Shown here in pieces: positions 34,056 to 42,891 of a stretch of 64,000 bases of DNA (its first letter is position 1; each line of letters opens with the position of its first letter). A model generated the notes under the pieces. The model was not told the origin of the DNA. It searched no databases and worked only from the letters and a program-made list of their open reading frames with translations. Source of the DNA: Methylocaldum sp002005105 (GTDB taxonomy: Bacteria > Pseudomonadota > Gammaproteobacteria > Methylococcales > Methylococcaceae); contig NZ_CP194902.1 of assembly GCF_051027545.1 (NCBI RefSeq), forward strand, positions 4,030,001 through 4,094,000. Direction: 5' to 3'. The translations under genes were made by a program, and so were the position numbers.

Positions 34056-34823
34056 ATGAAACCGCTTACTAAAAACTACAAAGTACTAGCCACCTTGGTG
34101 GTAATGGGTTTGTCGAGCGCCCAAACGACACTGGCGGCCAGTGCGTTCAGCAGCGACGCGACACTGACCTATACCATCACTAACATCACCAACCTCAACA
34201 ATCCGGGTGACTTGTCGGGACTCCAAATTCTCGGTTATTTCGAGCAGGCGGGCGCTCCCGATTCCTATGTGGCGACCACCGGTGACGGCGCAATCGCAGC
34301 CGACAATCCAACCGTGGGCCCGGTTAGCGTCGAAACCAGTTTCAGTCGGACATTCGCAGTAGGCGGCAATGTAACCGATGGTACGGTAGCCTCTTCCCAC
34401 CTGGGGTGGTTCCGCCTGGATTTCAACAACCTCGGCAGCGACAGCTATGCCATCGAACTTGCTCTGGATTTCGAATTGACTGCTACCGCCAGCGGGCAGT
34501 CTGCGGACACCGATATATTTCTCGACTACTTCAGGACCAGCAGTTCCGACAGTTTCCTTCCGGGCTTCACCAATGTTTCTCCCAGTCTGGGCTTTGGTTT
34601 CGTGAATGCCTCGGTATACGGTCTGGATAATGCGGCAACGTCAGGCTCATCGGGGCCGTTGCTTTTCAGCCTAGGCCCGAATGCCTCGGAAGGTCTTCAC
34701 GCCGACGTGTGGATCAACGGCAATCTGCAGGCTTCGCCGGTTCCCCTTCCTGCGGCCGTTTGGTTCTTTATCACGGGCCTTTTGACGTTTTCGAGCATGA
34801 GAAAACGGAAAGCGATGGCCTGA
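34056..34823 (+). CDS. VPLPA/PEP-CTERM surface protein
   Basis: 255 aa, ATG behind TAGGAGATATGC. The signal peptide ends near TTLAA (about 28), then a beta-rich, Ser/Asn/Gly-rich body without a recognised domain (TLTYTITNITNLNNPGDLSG, DSYAIELALDFELTATASG, DIFLDYF). The tail is VPLPAAVWFFITGLLTFSSMRKRK, a clear VPLPA-CTERM sorting signal. It is not related to the three His-start paralogs. It follows the di-haem peroxidase by 98 bp and may be read through the hairpin between them. Function unknown. Confidence 0.8.
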   Translation: MKPLTKNYKVLATLVVMGLSSAQTTLAASAFSSDATLTYTITNITNLNNPGDLSGLQILGYFEQAGAPDSYVATTGDGAIAADNPTVGPVSVETSFSRTFAVGGNVTDGTVASSHLGWFRLDFNNLGSDSYAIELALDFELTATASGQSADTDIFLDYFRTSSSDSFLPGFTNVSPSLGFGFVNASVYGLDNAATSGSSGPLLFSLGPNASEGLHADVWINGNLQASPVPLPAAVWFFITGLLTFSSMRKRKAMA

Positions 34824-34851
34824 TTCCGTCGGAAACGGATTTCCGACCTAC

Positions 34852-34999
34852 TTATTCCATTCGACATTCGAGTGAACATGAATCGTAGGGTGGGTTAGCG
34901 GAGCGTAACCCACCGATTCAAGGCCGCTCGGTGGGTTACGGTCTCGCGGCCTCACCCGCCCGGCAAAAATGAATACCGGATTGAAAGCGATTTGGAGTT
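34852..34999 (+). repeat. Dispersed intergenic repeat, family A, copy at 34.9 kb
   Basis: Conserved ends ATTCCATTCGACATTCGAGTG and AATACCGGATTGAAAGCGAT. The interior is a GGTGGGTTA..TAACCCACC palindrome followed by GGTGGGTTACGG..CCTCACCCG, as in the long copy at 22.1 kb. Confidence 0.75.
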
Positions 35000-35037
35000 A
35001 TCGTCGGCTGAAGCCAGCTTCCACGCCAACACTATAA

Positions 35038-35143
35038 TCGTGGGTCGGCAACCCTTTGCCGACAAAGATGTCTCGTCGTGTCGGCAAAGGATTGCCGACC
35101 TACTGCGCCTTGGGGGCGCTAGCCTAGCCGGAAAATGCTCTAA
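35038..35143. repeat. Family B palindrome pair with tail word
   Basis: GTGGGTCGGCAACCCTTTGCCGAC and GTCGGCAAAGGATTGCCGAC, then GGAAAATGCTCTA, a variant of the tail word seen at 15.06 and 20.57 kb. It lies just 3' of the sulfotransferase gene. Confidence 0.7.
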
Positions 35144-35162
35144 ACGAATATGTCTCAAATCC

Positions 35163-36692
35163 TCAGGGATCGTATCCAAAGCCGGCGACGAACGGCATGA
35201 GGATCTCGGACACCTGCGCAAACTCCGGTTCGTAATATCGCCAGCGCCCGACCGACGAGGCGTAAAGCGGCTGCGCCACCTGGTTGAAACTGGGGCTATT
35301 GATGTATTTTCCCGCCGCCCGCTTGTGAAAATCGGCAACCGCCGGATCCCAGGAAAGCCCGAGAAAGGCGAACACTTCGCGGAAGGTCGTCTCGAATCCG
35401 GATACGGCATCCTCGTAACGGAATTCGACGAAATCCAGCGTCATCCGCGTTTTCATGCACATCCACCACTCCATGACCTGCGCGTAAAAGGCCGCCGTTC
35501 CCTTCCAGCTCAGCAGTTGGACGGTAGAGGGGTTCGGAATCATGGTCTGCATGAAACAGCTCAAGCACACATCGCGCGGATCGCGCATGACGAAAACAAG
35601 CTTGGCCTCCGGAAAAATGCAATTGATGAGTCCCAAATCGATGGTATTCATCGTAGTCTTGTCCACGAAAATCCGTGTGTCGATCTTGTCTCCGAACCGT
35701 TCCCGCGCCCGGTTCCAGTAGAACCGGCGCAAATGCGTCACGCCGGCCAGATCGAGCTTCCCAAGCTGTTCGGGCGTCGTCCCGGTCGACCCGGACATGC
35801 GGTCCAGTTCCTTTCCCAAGGCGAAAATCAAGTCCGCTTCGTCGGCAACGAAAACATCCGGGTGGGCATCCAGAACTTCCTGAGTGAGCGTAGTCCCCGA
35901 GCGCATGAACCCCACGAGGAACACCGGGGGCGCTCGATGATCCTGCGGAAGCGCGGTTTCCGACCAGCGAGCCAGCAGTTCCCGAGTAAAACCGGCGGTG
36001 TTGGTTCTGATCAAATTCGGAACTAGAGTGACATCCTGCTTTCTGACTTCCGGCAGCAAGGCGGACGCATCCGCGGCAGCGTGCAAATGGCCGAACACCT
36101 GGTCGTATGCCTTGAGCTTGTCGTGTATCCGCGCCAATTCCTTATGCGCCCGGAATCTTTCTTCAGGCGTCGGAAAACCTTTCAAAACGTTTTCGAGCCT
36201 TTGTTTTGCTTCGTCGCAACTCCCGTCGGCCGTTTCCAGGCTCGCCAATAAAATTTGCAGCATAGCGCTATGCGGCGCCCGTTTGACCGCCTGCCGGCAA
36301 GCCGCCAATGCCGATTTGTTCTGATTCAACCTCGAGTGGGCAAGCGTCAGCAGTTGAAAACCGCGAACCTGCGAACTATCGATCTGCACCGCCTGTTTCG
36401 CCAATTCCAGCGATCCCCGATAATCGTTCCAGAATTGCAGCTGCTCGGTAAGCCCGAGCAGCAAACCGATATCCCGGCTCTTGCGCGCTTTTTTCAGCAA
36501 TAACTGACCGGACTGGCGCAAATGGACGATGCCTTGATCGCGTCTGCCCAGCCAGCATAAGGCTTGTCCCAAGCAAGCCTTGGCCTGCGCGTCTTTCGGA
36601 TTTTCCGCCACCGCCTTTTCGAACCACGCGGCGGCTTCTGCCGTGTTTCGGGATTGGATGGCGGCATAACCGCGCTGCATGAAGCTTGTCAT
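35163..36692 (-). CDS. TPR-containing sulfotransferase
   Basis: 509 aa. Residues about 1-220 are tetratricopeptide-like repeats (AAAWFEKAVAENPKDAQAKACLGQAL, ACRQAVKRAPHSAMLQILLA). Residues about 255-509 are a sulfotransferase domain: the PAPS phosphate loop VGFMRSGTT (260-268), the 3'-phosphate block KLVFVMRDPRDVCLSCFMQ, and the late FLGLSWDPAV motif. It transfers sulfate from PAPS to a hydroxyl of a glycan or a Tyr. Its ATG overlaps the stop of prsT (ATGA at 36689-36692), so it is co-translated with the PEP-CTERM/EPS system. That suggests the EPS or a sorted protein as substrate. Confidence 0.88.
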   Translation of the reverse strand: MTSFMQRGYAAIQSRNTAEAAAWFEKAVAENPKDAQAKACLGQALCWLGRRDQGIVHLRQSGQLLLKKARKSRDIGLLLGLTEQLQFWNDYRGSLELAKQAVQIDSSQVRGFQLLTLAHSRLNQNKSALAACRQAVKRAPHSAMLQILLASLETADGSCDEAKQRLENVLKGFPTPEERFRAHKELARIHDKLKAYDQVFGHLHAAADASALLPEVRKQDVTLVPNLIRTNTAGFTRELLARWSETALPQDHRAPPVFLVGFMRSGTTLTQEVLDAHPDVFVADEADLIFALGKELDRMSGSTGTTPEQLGKLDLAGVTHLRRFYWNRARERFGDKIDTRIFVDKTTMNTIDLGLINCIFPEAKLVFVMRDPRDVCLSCFMQTMIPNPSTVQLLSWKGTAAFYAQVMEWWMCMKTRMTLDFVEFRYEDAVSGFETTFREVFAFLGLSWDPAVADFHKRAAGKYINSPSFNQVAQPLYASSVGRWRYYEPEFAQVSEILMPFVAGFGYDP

Positions 36693-39079
36693 TCGGAAAC
36701 GCCGGCAAGGGCCTGTTTCGCTTCCTCGAGGCCCAGGTAATCGCTGTCCTTGACCACGGCCTTTTCCAGGCGCTCCTTGGCCAGGGCCTTATCACCCGCC
36801 TGGAGGTACACCATGCCGAGGTGATACTGGAAAATGGGCACCTCGGGCGCCTGCGCCACGGCCTTTTCCAACAGCCCCCGCGCCGTCGTCAACTCGCCCA
36901 ACTGCCGGTAAATCCAACCGAGCGTGTCAAGAAACGCAGGCTCGGTCGCCGTCTCGAACCGCTGGGCCAACGCCAGCGCCCGCTGGAGTTTGTCCCGGTC
37001 GGCCGCATCCAGGCTGAGCAGGGCGGCCAGGTTGTTGCGCGCCAGCGCGTCATTCGGGTTGCGGGCCAGGACCGCCTCATATTCCGCCATGGCCCCCGCC
37101 CAGTCCTTGCTGCGCTCCAGGACCCTGGCCAGTCCCATCCGCGCCGCGCGGTCCTCGGGCGCCGCCGCCAGCGCCCGCCGGTAGGCCGCCGCCGCGCCCT
37201 TCAGGTCCTTTTTCTGCTCATGGACCGCGGCAAGGTTGTGGTACGGCAGCCGCCATTGGGGATGGATCTCGATCGCCCGCTCAAAGGCTTGGATGGCCTC
37301 CGTCTCCTGGTTCCGCGCCAGATGGTAGAGCCCCAGTAATTGGTGGGCGGTCGGGTGCTTCGGATCGTCCTTCAGGGCTTTCCGGATCCGCGCCAGCGCC
37401 TTCTCCGGCTGCTGCGCGGCGAGGTGGAGCCCGACGATGGCCTTCAAGGGCTCGTAGTCGTTTTGGGCGCGGGAAAGCGCCGTTTCGTATTCCGCCAGCG
37501 CCGCCTCGGGCTGTTTCCGGCTTTGGTAGAGTTGGCCCAGGCGGAACGGCCCGACGGCTTTATCGGGGAAGCGGTCCTTGATCTCCTTGAGGAGCGGCTC
37601 CAGGGCGTCCGTCTGCTGGCTCGCCACCAGCAGGTCCGCCTTGAGGTTGAGCCCGTCGAGGTGCTTCGGCTGTTGCTTGAGGAATTCGTTGAGCTTGTCG
37701 AGGGCCAGGCTGGGGTTTTTCTGCCCGACCAGGAATTCGACCAGCAGTTTCCTCAGCCGGTAGTCCGCAGGGTTCACGGCCACCGCCTTGTCCAGTTGTT
37801 CCTGGGCCAGGGCGGGCTTGCCGTCCAGGAGATAGGCCTGGGCCAGCCGGGTCAGCACCTCGGTCGACTCCGGCTGATCTTTCAACAAGGCCCGGAACGC
37901 GGCGATGGCGTCCTGGGCTTCCCGCCGCGCCAGCGCCAGCCGGCCTTCAAGCGATAGCGCCGGATGGTCTTTGGGGTTTTCCGCCAGCACCTGTTTCACC
38001 AGGTCCCGCGCCTCGTCGCTCCGCCCGCGCTTCGCCAAAAGCTCCGCCAGCTGCGTCATGGCCTTGAAGCCGTCCGGCTGGTTTTCGTGGTCGGCGATCA
38101 GGGCGCGGTAGACGCTTTCCGCCTGATCGGCCTCGCCGAGCTGTTGGTGCACCTGGGCGAGCCCGAAGCGCAGGGCGGTGAGCGTCGGGCGGGCCGCGAT
38201 GACCGCGGTCAGTTCGCTGACCGCCCGCGCCCCGTCGCCGCGCTTCACGAAAAACTCGGCGAGCCACAGCGGTGCTCTCGGGTCCTCGGGGAAGTCCTTC
38301 TGGGCGGTGCGGAGCGTTGCTTCCGCGGCGTCGAAGCGACGCTGCTTGAGGTAAAGTTCGGTCAGCAGCCCCCGGTGTTCGAGGCGGTCGGGTTGGGCCG
38401 CGATCAGGGCCTTGAGGGTCTCTTCCGCCGCCTCCGCCTGGCCCTGTTGCTGGTGCAGCCTCGCCAGCGCCATCAGCAGCGCCGGCTGGTTCGGCTGGAT
38501 CTTGAGCCCGGTTTCGAGCACCCCGATCGCTTCGGCCGGCTGTCCTTGCTGGGCCCAATGGAGGGCCAGCACCAGATAGGGGTCGGGCCGGGCCGGCTGC
38601 TCCGCCACGATCGCCTCCAGTTGCGCCCGCATCGACGCGCTGTCCCCCTGGAGGTTCGCGATCGCCGCCTTCAGCATCCGCACTTCGAGGTCCGAGGGCC
38701 GTTCCTCGGCCACCGGCCCCAGGAGTTCCTGGGCTTTCGCGGCGTCCTTCGCCAGCAGGTAGAACTTCGCCAGTTTGAGCTGGGCGTCGCGGTGGGTCGG
38801 GTCGAGTTCGACCGCCTTTTGATAGAGGGCGAACGCCTCGCGCCAGTGCTTCTGGTCTTCTTCGATCCGGCCCAGGTAGAAATAGGGGCTCGCGGCCTTG
38901 GGGTCGATCTGCAGGACGTTCTTGAACTCGACCTTGGCCTTGTCCAGATTCTGCGCCTCGACATACTGGAGGCCGCGCGCCAGGTGCGCGGCCTTGCGCT
39001 CCTCCGCCCCGCCGCACGCGGTCAACACCCAGGCCACCACCACCCAGGCCGGAACGGGCCGAGTCAATCTGAACTTCAT
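36689..39079 (-). CDS. prsT: PEP-CTERM/XrtA-system TPR lipoprotein PrsT
   Basis: 796 aa from the ATG at 39079 behind CGGAG; an upstream in-frame start at 39100 is less likely. Lipobox LTAC with Cys22, then ERKAAHLARGLQYVEAQNLDKAKVEFKNVLQ-type repeats. The remainder is a nearly continuous run of about 20 tetratricopeptide repeats. Length and start are those of PrsT of exosortase-associated EPS loci. It probably scaffolds EPS assembly or protein sorting in the periplasm or at the outer membrane. It is transcribed divergently from the Wza-like gene. Base composition is clearly more GC-rich than the sulfotransferase that follows. Confidence 0.88.
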   Translation of the reverse strand: MKFRLTRPVPAWVVVAWVLTACGGAEERKAAHLARGLQYVEAQNLDKAKVEFKNVLQIDPKAASPYFYLGRIEEDQKHWREAFALYQKAVELDPTHRDAQLKLAKFYLLAKDAAKAQELLGPVAEERPSDLEVRMLKAAIANLQGDSASMRAQLEAIVAEQPARPDPYLVLALHWAQQGQPAEAIGVLETGLKIQPNQPALLMALARLHQQQGQAEAAEETLKALIAAQPDRLEHRGLLTELYLKQRRFDAAEATLRTAQKDFPEDPRAPLWLAEFFVKRGDGARAVSELTAVIAARPTLTALRFGLAQVHQQLGEADQAESVYRALIADHENQPDGFKAMTQLAELLAKRGRSDEARDLVKQVLAENPKDHPALSLEGRLALARREAQDAIAAFRALLKDQPESTEVLTRLAQAYLLDGKPALAQEQLDKAVAVNPADYRLRKLLVEFLVGQKNPSLALDKLNEFLKQQPKHLDGLNLKADLLVASQQTDALEPLLKEIKDRFPDKAVGPFRLGQLYQSRKQPEAALAEYETALSRAQNDYEPLKAIVGLHLAAQQPEKALARIRKALKDDPKHPTAHQLLGLYHLARNQETEAIQAFERAIEIHPQWRLPYHNLAAVHEQKKDLKGAAAAYRRALAAAPEDRAARMGLARVLERSKDWAGAMAEYEAVLARNPNDALARNNLAALLSLDAADRDKLQRALALAQRFETATEPAFLDTLGWIYRQLGELTTARGLLEKAVAQAPEVPIFQYHLGMVYLQAGDKALAKERLEKAVVKDSDYLGLEEAKQALAGVSE

Positions 39080-39143
39080 AACAAACTCCGTGGAATACAA
39101 CAGTGAGAGTGAGCCAGCTTACAAATTTGATGCCGATCCATCT

Positions 39144-39158
39144 TGGCCCCTAATTTGC
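39144..39158 (+). promoter_or_regulatory. Sigma-54 -24/-12 promoter of the EPS export genes
   Basis: TGGCCC-N5-TTGCA: one mismatch in the -24 box (C for A) and a perfect -12 box with correct spacing. Predicted start near 39169 leaves a leader of about 25 nt to the ATG at 39194. In Zoogloea and relatives, PEP-CTERM/EPS genes are known to depend on RpoN with PrsK/PrsR. Confidence 0.65.
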
Positions 39159-39193
39159 ACGTAAGTTGCGTTCTCTATGCCAGTAAAACAAGC

Positions 39194-39769
39194 ATGTATC
39201 GACAACTATTCACGCTCATCGTACTGTTCATCGCCGCCGGCAGCGTCTCGGCGGATGCGGCAAATCCCACACCACTGCTGCAAATGCCACAGGACTACCG
39301 CATTGTCCCCGGAGACGTGCTGGAGATTTCGGTGTGGCGCGAGGAGGGCCTTACCAAACAGGTCCTGGTCCGCGCCGACGGCGGCCTCTCCTTCCCCCTG
39401 GTCGGCGACCTCGCGGCCGGCGGCCTCACCGTCGAGGACGTCCGCGCCACCGTCACCGAACGCTTGAGCGAGTACCTCGCCGACCCGGTCGTCTCGGTGT
39501 CGGTGATCACCACCAGCCAGAAGATTTATGTGGTCGGCAAGGTCAATAAACCCGGCGAGTTCGTCACCCCCGGCCGGGTCACCGTGATGCACGCCCTGGC
39601 GCTCGCCGGCGGGCTCACCCCTTTCGCCGACCGCGACGACATCACCATCCTCCGCCAACGGGGCGATCAGACCACGCCCCTGCCGTTCGATTACGACGCC
39701 GTGGCCGCCGGCGAGGACCTGGAGCAGAACATTCTGCTGATGAACGGCGACGTCGTGGTTGTCCGTTGA
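39194..39769 (+). CDS. Polysaccharide export protein (Wza/EpsD-like, PES + SLBB)
   Basis: 191 aa from the ATG at 39194, where a signal peptide begins (MYRQLFTLIVLFIAAGSVSA). The polysaccharide export domain is YRIVPGDVLEISVWREEGL with LVRADGGLSFPLVGDL. An SLBB segment, KIYVVGKVNKPGEF through MHALALAGGLTPFA, follows. No lipobox Cys is visible, unlike Wza itself. It forms part of the outer membrane or periplasmic conduit for EPS. First gene of a plus-strand operon behind the sigma-54 site. An upstream in-frame start would add 17 unlikely residues. Confidence 0.88.
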   Translation: MYRQLFTLIVLFIAAGSVSADAANPTPLLQMPQDYRIVPGDVLEISVWREEGLTKQVLVRADGGLSFPLVGDLAAGGLTVEDVRATVTERLSEYLADPVVSVSVITTSQKIYVVGKVNKPGEFVTPGRVTVMHALALAGGLTPFADRDDITILRQRGDQTTPLPFDYDAVAAGEDLEQNILLMNGDVVVVR

Positions 39770-39830
39770 GGCGCCGGGCCCGCGTGAGGCGCGATCCGGC
39801 CGGCCCCAGGCGCGCGCGAGGCGGCTGAGC

Positions 39831-41090
39831 ATGCGGGGGACGATTCAGCGGCTGGCCTGGGCCGGCGTGGGGCTCGGTATGGCCGTCGCCCGCCCGAGCT
39901 TCGGCGTGGACTGGCACCTCGAGGCGGCGGCCAGCGTGAGCCAGCAGTATCATTCCAATATCCAGCTGTTGCCGGACCGGCTCGATCCTCAGGCGGTCTT
40001 CGGCACCGATCTCGGCTTCACCACCCAGCTCGTCGCGGCGGAACCTCACTGGCAGGTGAAGAGCCGGGCGCGCCTGCAAAATCTTTTTTATACGCCGATC
40101 GACGCCATCGACACCCAGAATCAGTATCTGGACCTCGATGCCCATTATGCGACCGAGCGGTCGCGCTGGGCGCTCACGGTGAACCATACCGATGACGCCC
40201 TGCTGTCGTCGCAGTCCGATGTCCTGGTCGGAATCGTGTTGACCCGCGTGCAGCGGGCTGAAACCACCGTCGCCCCGTCCTGGACCTATGCGCTGGACGA
40301 GCGCACCCGGCTGACCCTGGGCTATGCGTATCAGGCCTCGGATTACGAGGCCCGGGCTGGGTTCGCCTTTGTCAGTTCGACCGCGCATACGGCGTCGTCC
40401 GGACTCGAGCATCAGCTGACCGAACGCTTGTTGCTCTCGGGGACGCTGGCTTATACCGCCTATCGCGCCGACCGGCGCGCGATCGATTATCTCAACGCCC
40501 TGGCGGGCTTTCAGTACGCCCTGACCGAGACGCTCGAGGTCGGCGTCTCCGGCGGCGGTCAGTTCAGCGATTCGGAGACTCAATTGGAAACCTTGCGCCT
40601 CGACGGTTTTCAGATCGTCAGCCTGGACCCGCTGCTGCTGGTGCCGGTCACGGTCCGGGAGACGGTCACGCTCAAGGACCGCCAGTTCGGCCCCTTGGTC
40701 ACCGCGAGCGCGCGGCAGCGCTTCGACACCGGGGACGTCGAGCTGAATTACGCCCATCAGATCAGCCCTTCGATCAACGGCACCCTGTTCGAGTCGGATC
40801 GGGTGACGGTCACGGCCCGCCGGCAGGTGTCGGAGCGCCTGAACGCCGCCCTGAATCTGTCCTACACCGATCAGTCGCTGCCCGATGCGAACGGCGATCG
40901 CCTGACCCAGGCGTATTACCGGATCGGCGGCGATCTGTCTTATGCCGTGACCGAGCGCTGGCGCCTCGGCGCGTCGTATCAGTACACCCTCCGCGATCTC
41001 GGGGAGCGCGGCGGTTTGTTTTCCGGCCGTCAGGAGGCCCATGCCGTCTTTGTGACGCTCAAGTACGACTTCGACCCATTCCAGTTTTGA
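39831..41090 (+). CDS. EPS-associated outer membrane beta-barrel (EpsL/BBP2-like)
   Basis: 419 aa from the ATG at 39831, preceded by GAGGCGG. Signal peptide about 1-24, then VDWHLEAAASVSQQYHSNIQLLPD, the usual first strand of XrtA-linked barrels. The rest alternates aromatic and polar residues in strands (SRWALTVNHTDDALLS, YALDERTRLTLGYAYQASDYEA) and ends FVTLKYDFDPFQF with a terminal Phe. It probably forms the outer membrane pore for EPS. Its stop overlaps the TTG-containing start region of the Wzz gene. Assignment rests on pattern and context rather than on motifs. Confidence 0.8.
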   Translation: MRGTIQRLAWAGVGLGMAVARPSFGVDWHLEAAASVSQQYHSNIQLLPDRLDPQAVFGTDLGFTTQLVAAEPHWQVKSRARLQNLFYTPIDAIDTQNQYLDLDAHYATERSRWALTVNHTDDALLSSQSDVLVGIVLTRVQRAETTVAPSWTYALDERTRLTLGYAYQASDYEARAGFAFVSSTAHTASSGLEHQLTERLLLSGTLAYTAYRADRRAIDYLNALAGFQYALTETLEVGVSGGGQFSDSETQLETLRLDGFQIVSLDPLLLVPVTVRETVTLKDRQFGPLVTASARQRFDTGDVELNYAHQISPSINGTLFESDRVTVTARRQVSERLNAALNLSYTDQSLPDANGDRLTQAYYRIGGDLSYAVTERWRLGASYQYTLRDLGERGGLFSGRQEAHAVFVTLKYDFDPFQF

Positions 41091-41107
41091 GTTTGAGAGA
41101 CCGATCA

Positions 41108-42859
41108 ATGGAAGAAAAAGCACTCAGCGATTATCTCGCCACCTTTCGCCGCCATCGCGCCGCCTTCGGCGCGATTCTGGGCGGACTGTTCACGCTCGGC
41201 GTCCTGACCGCGCTGCTGTTGCCGCCGACCTACCGCTCGACCGCGACGATTCTGATCGAGGAGCAGGAGATCCCGTCCGACCTGGTCCGCTCCACCATCA
41301 CGAGTTATGCCGCCGAGCGGCTGCAGATGATCAGCCAGCGGGTGATGACCCGCGCGCATCTCCTGACGATCGTCGAGAAGTTCGATCTCTATGCGAAAGA
41401 GCGCCAGAAGAAGACCACCGACGAGATCGTCGAGATGATGCGCGAGGATATCGCCTTCCAGCCGATCAGCGCGGAGGTCATCGATCCCAAATCCGGCCAT
41501 CCGACCAAGGCGACGATCGCTTTCAGCCTGTCCTACGACGGCCGCCATCCCGATACCGTGCAGCGGGTGGCCAACGAGATCACGTCGCTCTATCTCGAGG
41601 AGAATCTGAAGACGCGCACTCAGAAGACCCAGGAAGCCTCCGATTTCCTCACCGAGGAGGTCGAGCAGATCGGGGCCTACGTCACCGAGCTGGAACAGAC
41701 GCTGGCGCAGTTCAAGGAAGCCCATCTGTACGCCCTGCCGGAGCAGAAGGCGCTGAATTTGCAGTTCCTGCAGCAGACCGAGCAGGAGCTTCAGTCGCTC
41801 GATCTGCAGCTTAGGACGCTCCAGGAGCGCGCCCTCTATCTGGACGCGGAGCTCTCGCAAATCGCCCCGGAGACGCCGATCGTATCGGGCACCGGGGAGC
41901 GCATTCTGAGCAAGCAGGACCGGTTGAAGCACCTTCAGACCGAGCTGGTCGCCCTGACCAGCCGGTATGCCGATAAGCATCCGGATGTCGTGAAGGCGCG
42001 GCGCGAGATCGAGGCCTTGGAGCGCGAACTCGGGCCGGTCGATCACGCGCTCGACACGGTCAAGACGCTCGCGCATCTGAAGGGGGAGTTGGCGGTGCTC
42101 GAGGACACCCATGCGCCCGATCACCCCGATGTCGTCGCCGTCACGGCCAAGATCGCCGCCTACGAAAAGGCCCTGGCCGAGCCTTCGGCCGAGACGACGG
42201 CGCGGGCGATCGCCGCCCGCCAGCCGGACAATCCGGCCTATGTGAATCTGTCCGCCCAGAAAGCCAGCACCCGCCAGGAGATCGAGGCGCTCAAACAGCG
42301 CCGGCTCGAGCTCGAGGCGAAGCTGGCCGATTACCAGGACCGGCTGCAGCGCACGCCGGACACCGAGCGCCAGTATCTGGCCCTGATGCGGGATTACGAG
42401 AACGCCGCCAACCGCTATCGGGAATTGAGGGCGAAGCAGATGGAGGCCCAGATCGGGGAGCAGCTGGAGCGCAAAAGCAAGGGCGAGCGCTTTTCCATCA
42501 TCGAGCCGCCTTTGTTGCCGGAAAAGCCGATCAAGCCGAACCGCCCGGCGATCGTCATCCTCGGTCTGCTGTTGGGCCTCGCCGCCGCGGTCGGCACGAT
42601 CGCGCTGCGCACCACCTTCGATCAGACCGTCCGCACCGCCCGGGCCGTCGCCGCCCTGGTCGGCACCGCCCCGCTCGCGGTGGTCCCGTATCTCACGACC
42701 GATGAGCTCGCGATCGATCAGAGCCGCCAGCGCCTGATCCTGGCCGGCCTCGGGTTCGGCGCCCTGCTCCTGACCGTGTGCCTGATCCATTGGTTCTGGA
42801 CCCCGCTGGATGTGCTCTGGTTCCGGGGTCTTCGGAAGCTCGACACCGCCCTCGGCTAA
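41108..42859 (+). CDS. Polysaccharide chain-length determinant (Wzz/GumC-like, XrtA type)
   Basis: 583 aa from the ATG at 41108 behind GAGAG (a TTG at 41087 would add seven residues). TM1 near 24-44 (ILGGLFTLGVLTALLLPPTYRST), a long coiled-coil periplasmic part, TM2 near 478-500 after PLLPEKPIKPNRPA, and an extra C-terminal TM (RLILAGLGFGALLLTVCLIHWF). The coiled-coil contains two copies of an L.HL..EL..L....HPDVV element (about 278-300 and 324-346), so it looks internally duplicated. It controls EPS length together with the downstream CpsD-like ATPase. Confidence 0.88.
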   Translation: MEEKALSDYLATFRRHRAAFGAILGGLFTLGVLTALLLPPTYRSTATILIEEQEIPSDLVRSTITSYAAERLQMISQRVMTRAHLLTIVEKFDLYAKERQKKTTDEIVEMMREDIAFQPISAEVIDPKSGHPTKATIAFSLSYDGRHPDTVQRVANEITSLYLEENLKTRTQKTQEASDFLTEEVEQIGAYVTELEQTLAQFKEAHLYALPEQKALNLQFLQQTEQELQSLDLQLRTLQERALYLDAELSQIAPETPIVSGTGERILSKQDRLKHLQTELVALTSRYADKHPDVVKARREIEALERELGPVDHALDTVKTLAHLKGELAVLEDTHAPDHPDVVAVTAKIAAYEKALAEPSAETTARAIAARQPDNPAYVNLSAQKASTRQEIEALKQRRLELEAKLADYQDRLQRTPDTERQYLALMRDYENAANRYRELRAKQMEAQIGEQLERKSKGERFSIIEPPLLPEKPIKPNRPAIVILGLLLGLAAAVGTIALRTTFDQTVRTARAVAALVGTAPLAVVPYLTTDELAIDQSRQRLILAGLGFGALLLTVCLIHWFWTPLDVLWFRGLRKLDTALG

Positions 42860-42891
42860 CCCTGTCTCTCTTTTTACCCGGAGTGCCCGTG

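Noticed and set aside
37947..39106. Long open frames on both strands over prsT
   Set aside because: Shadows of the GC-rich TPR gene; sequence is low-complexity Arg/Gly/Pro or Arg/Gln/Val.
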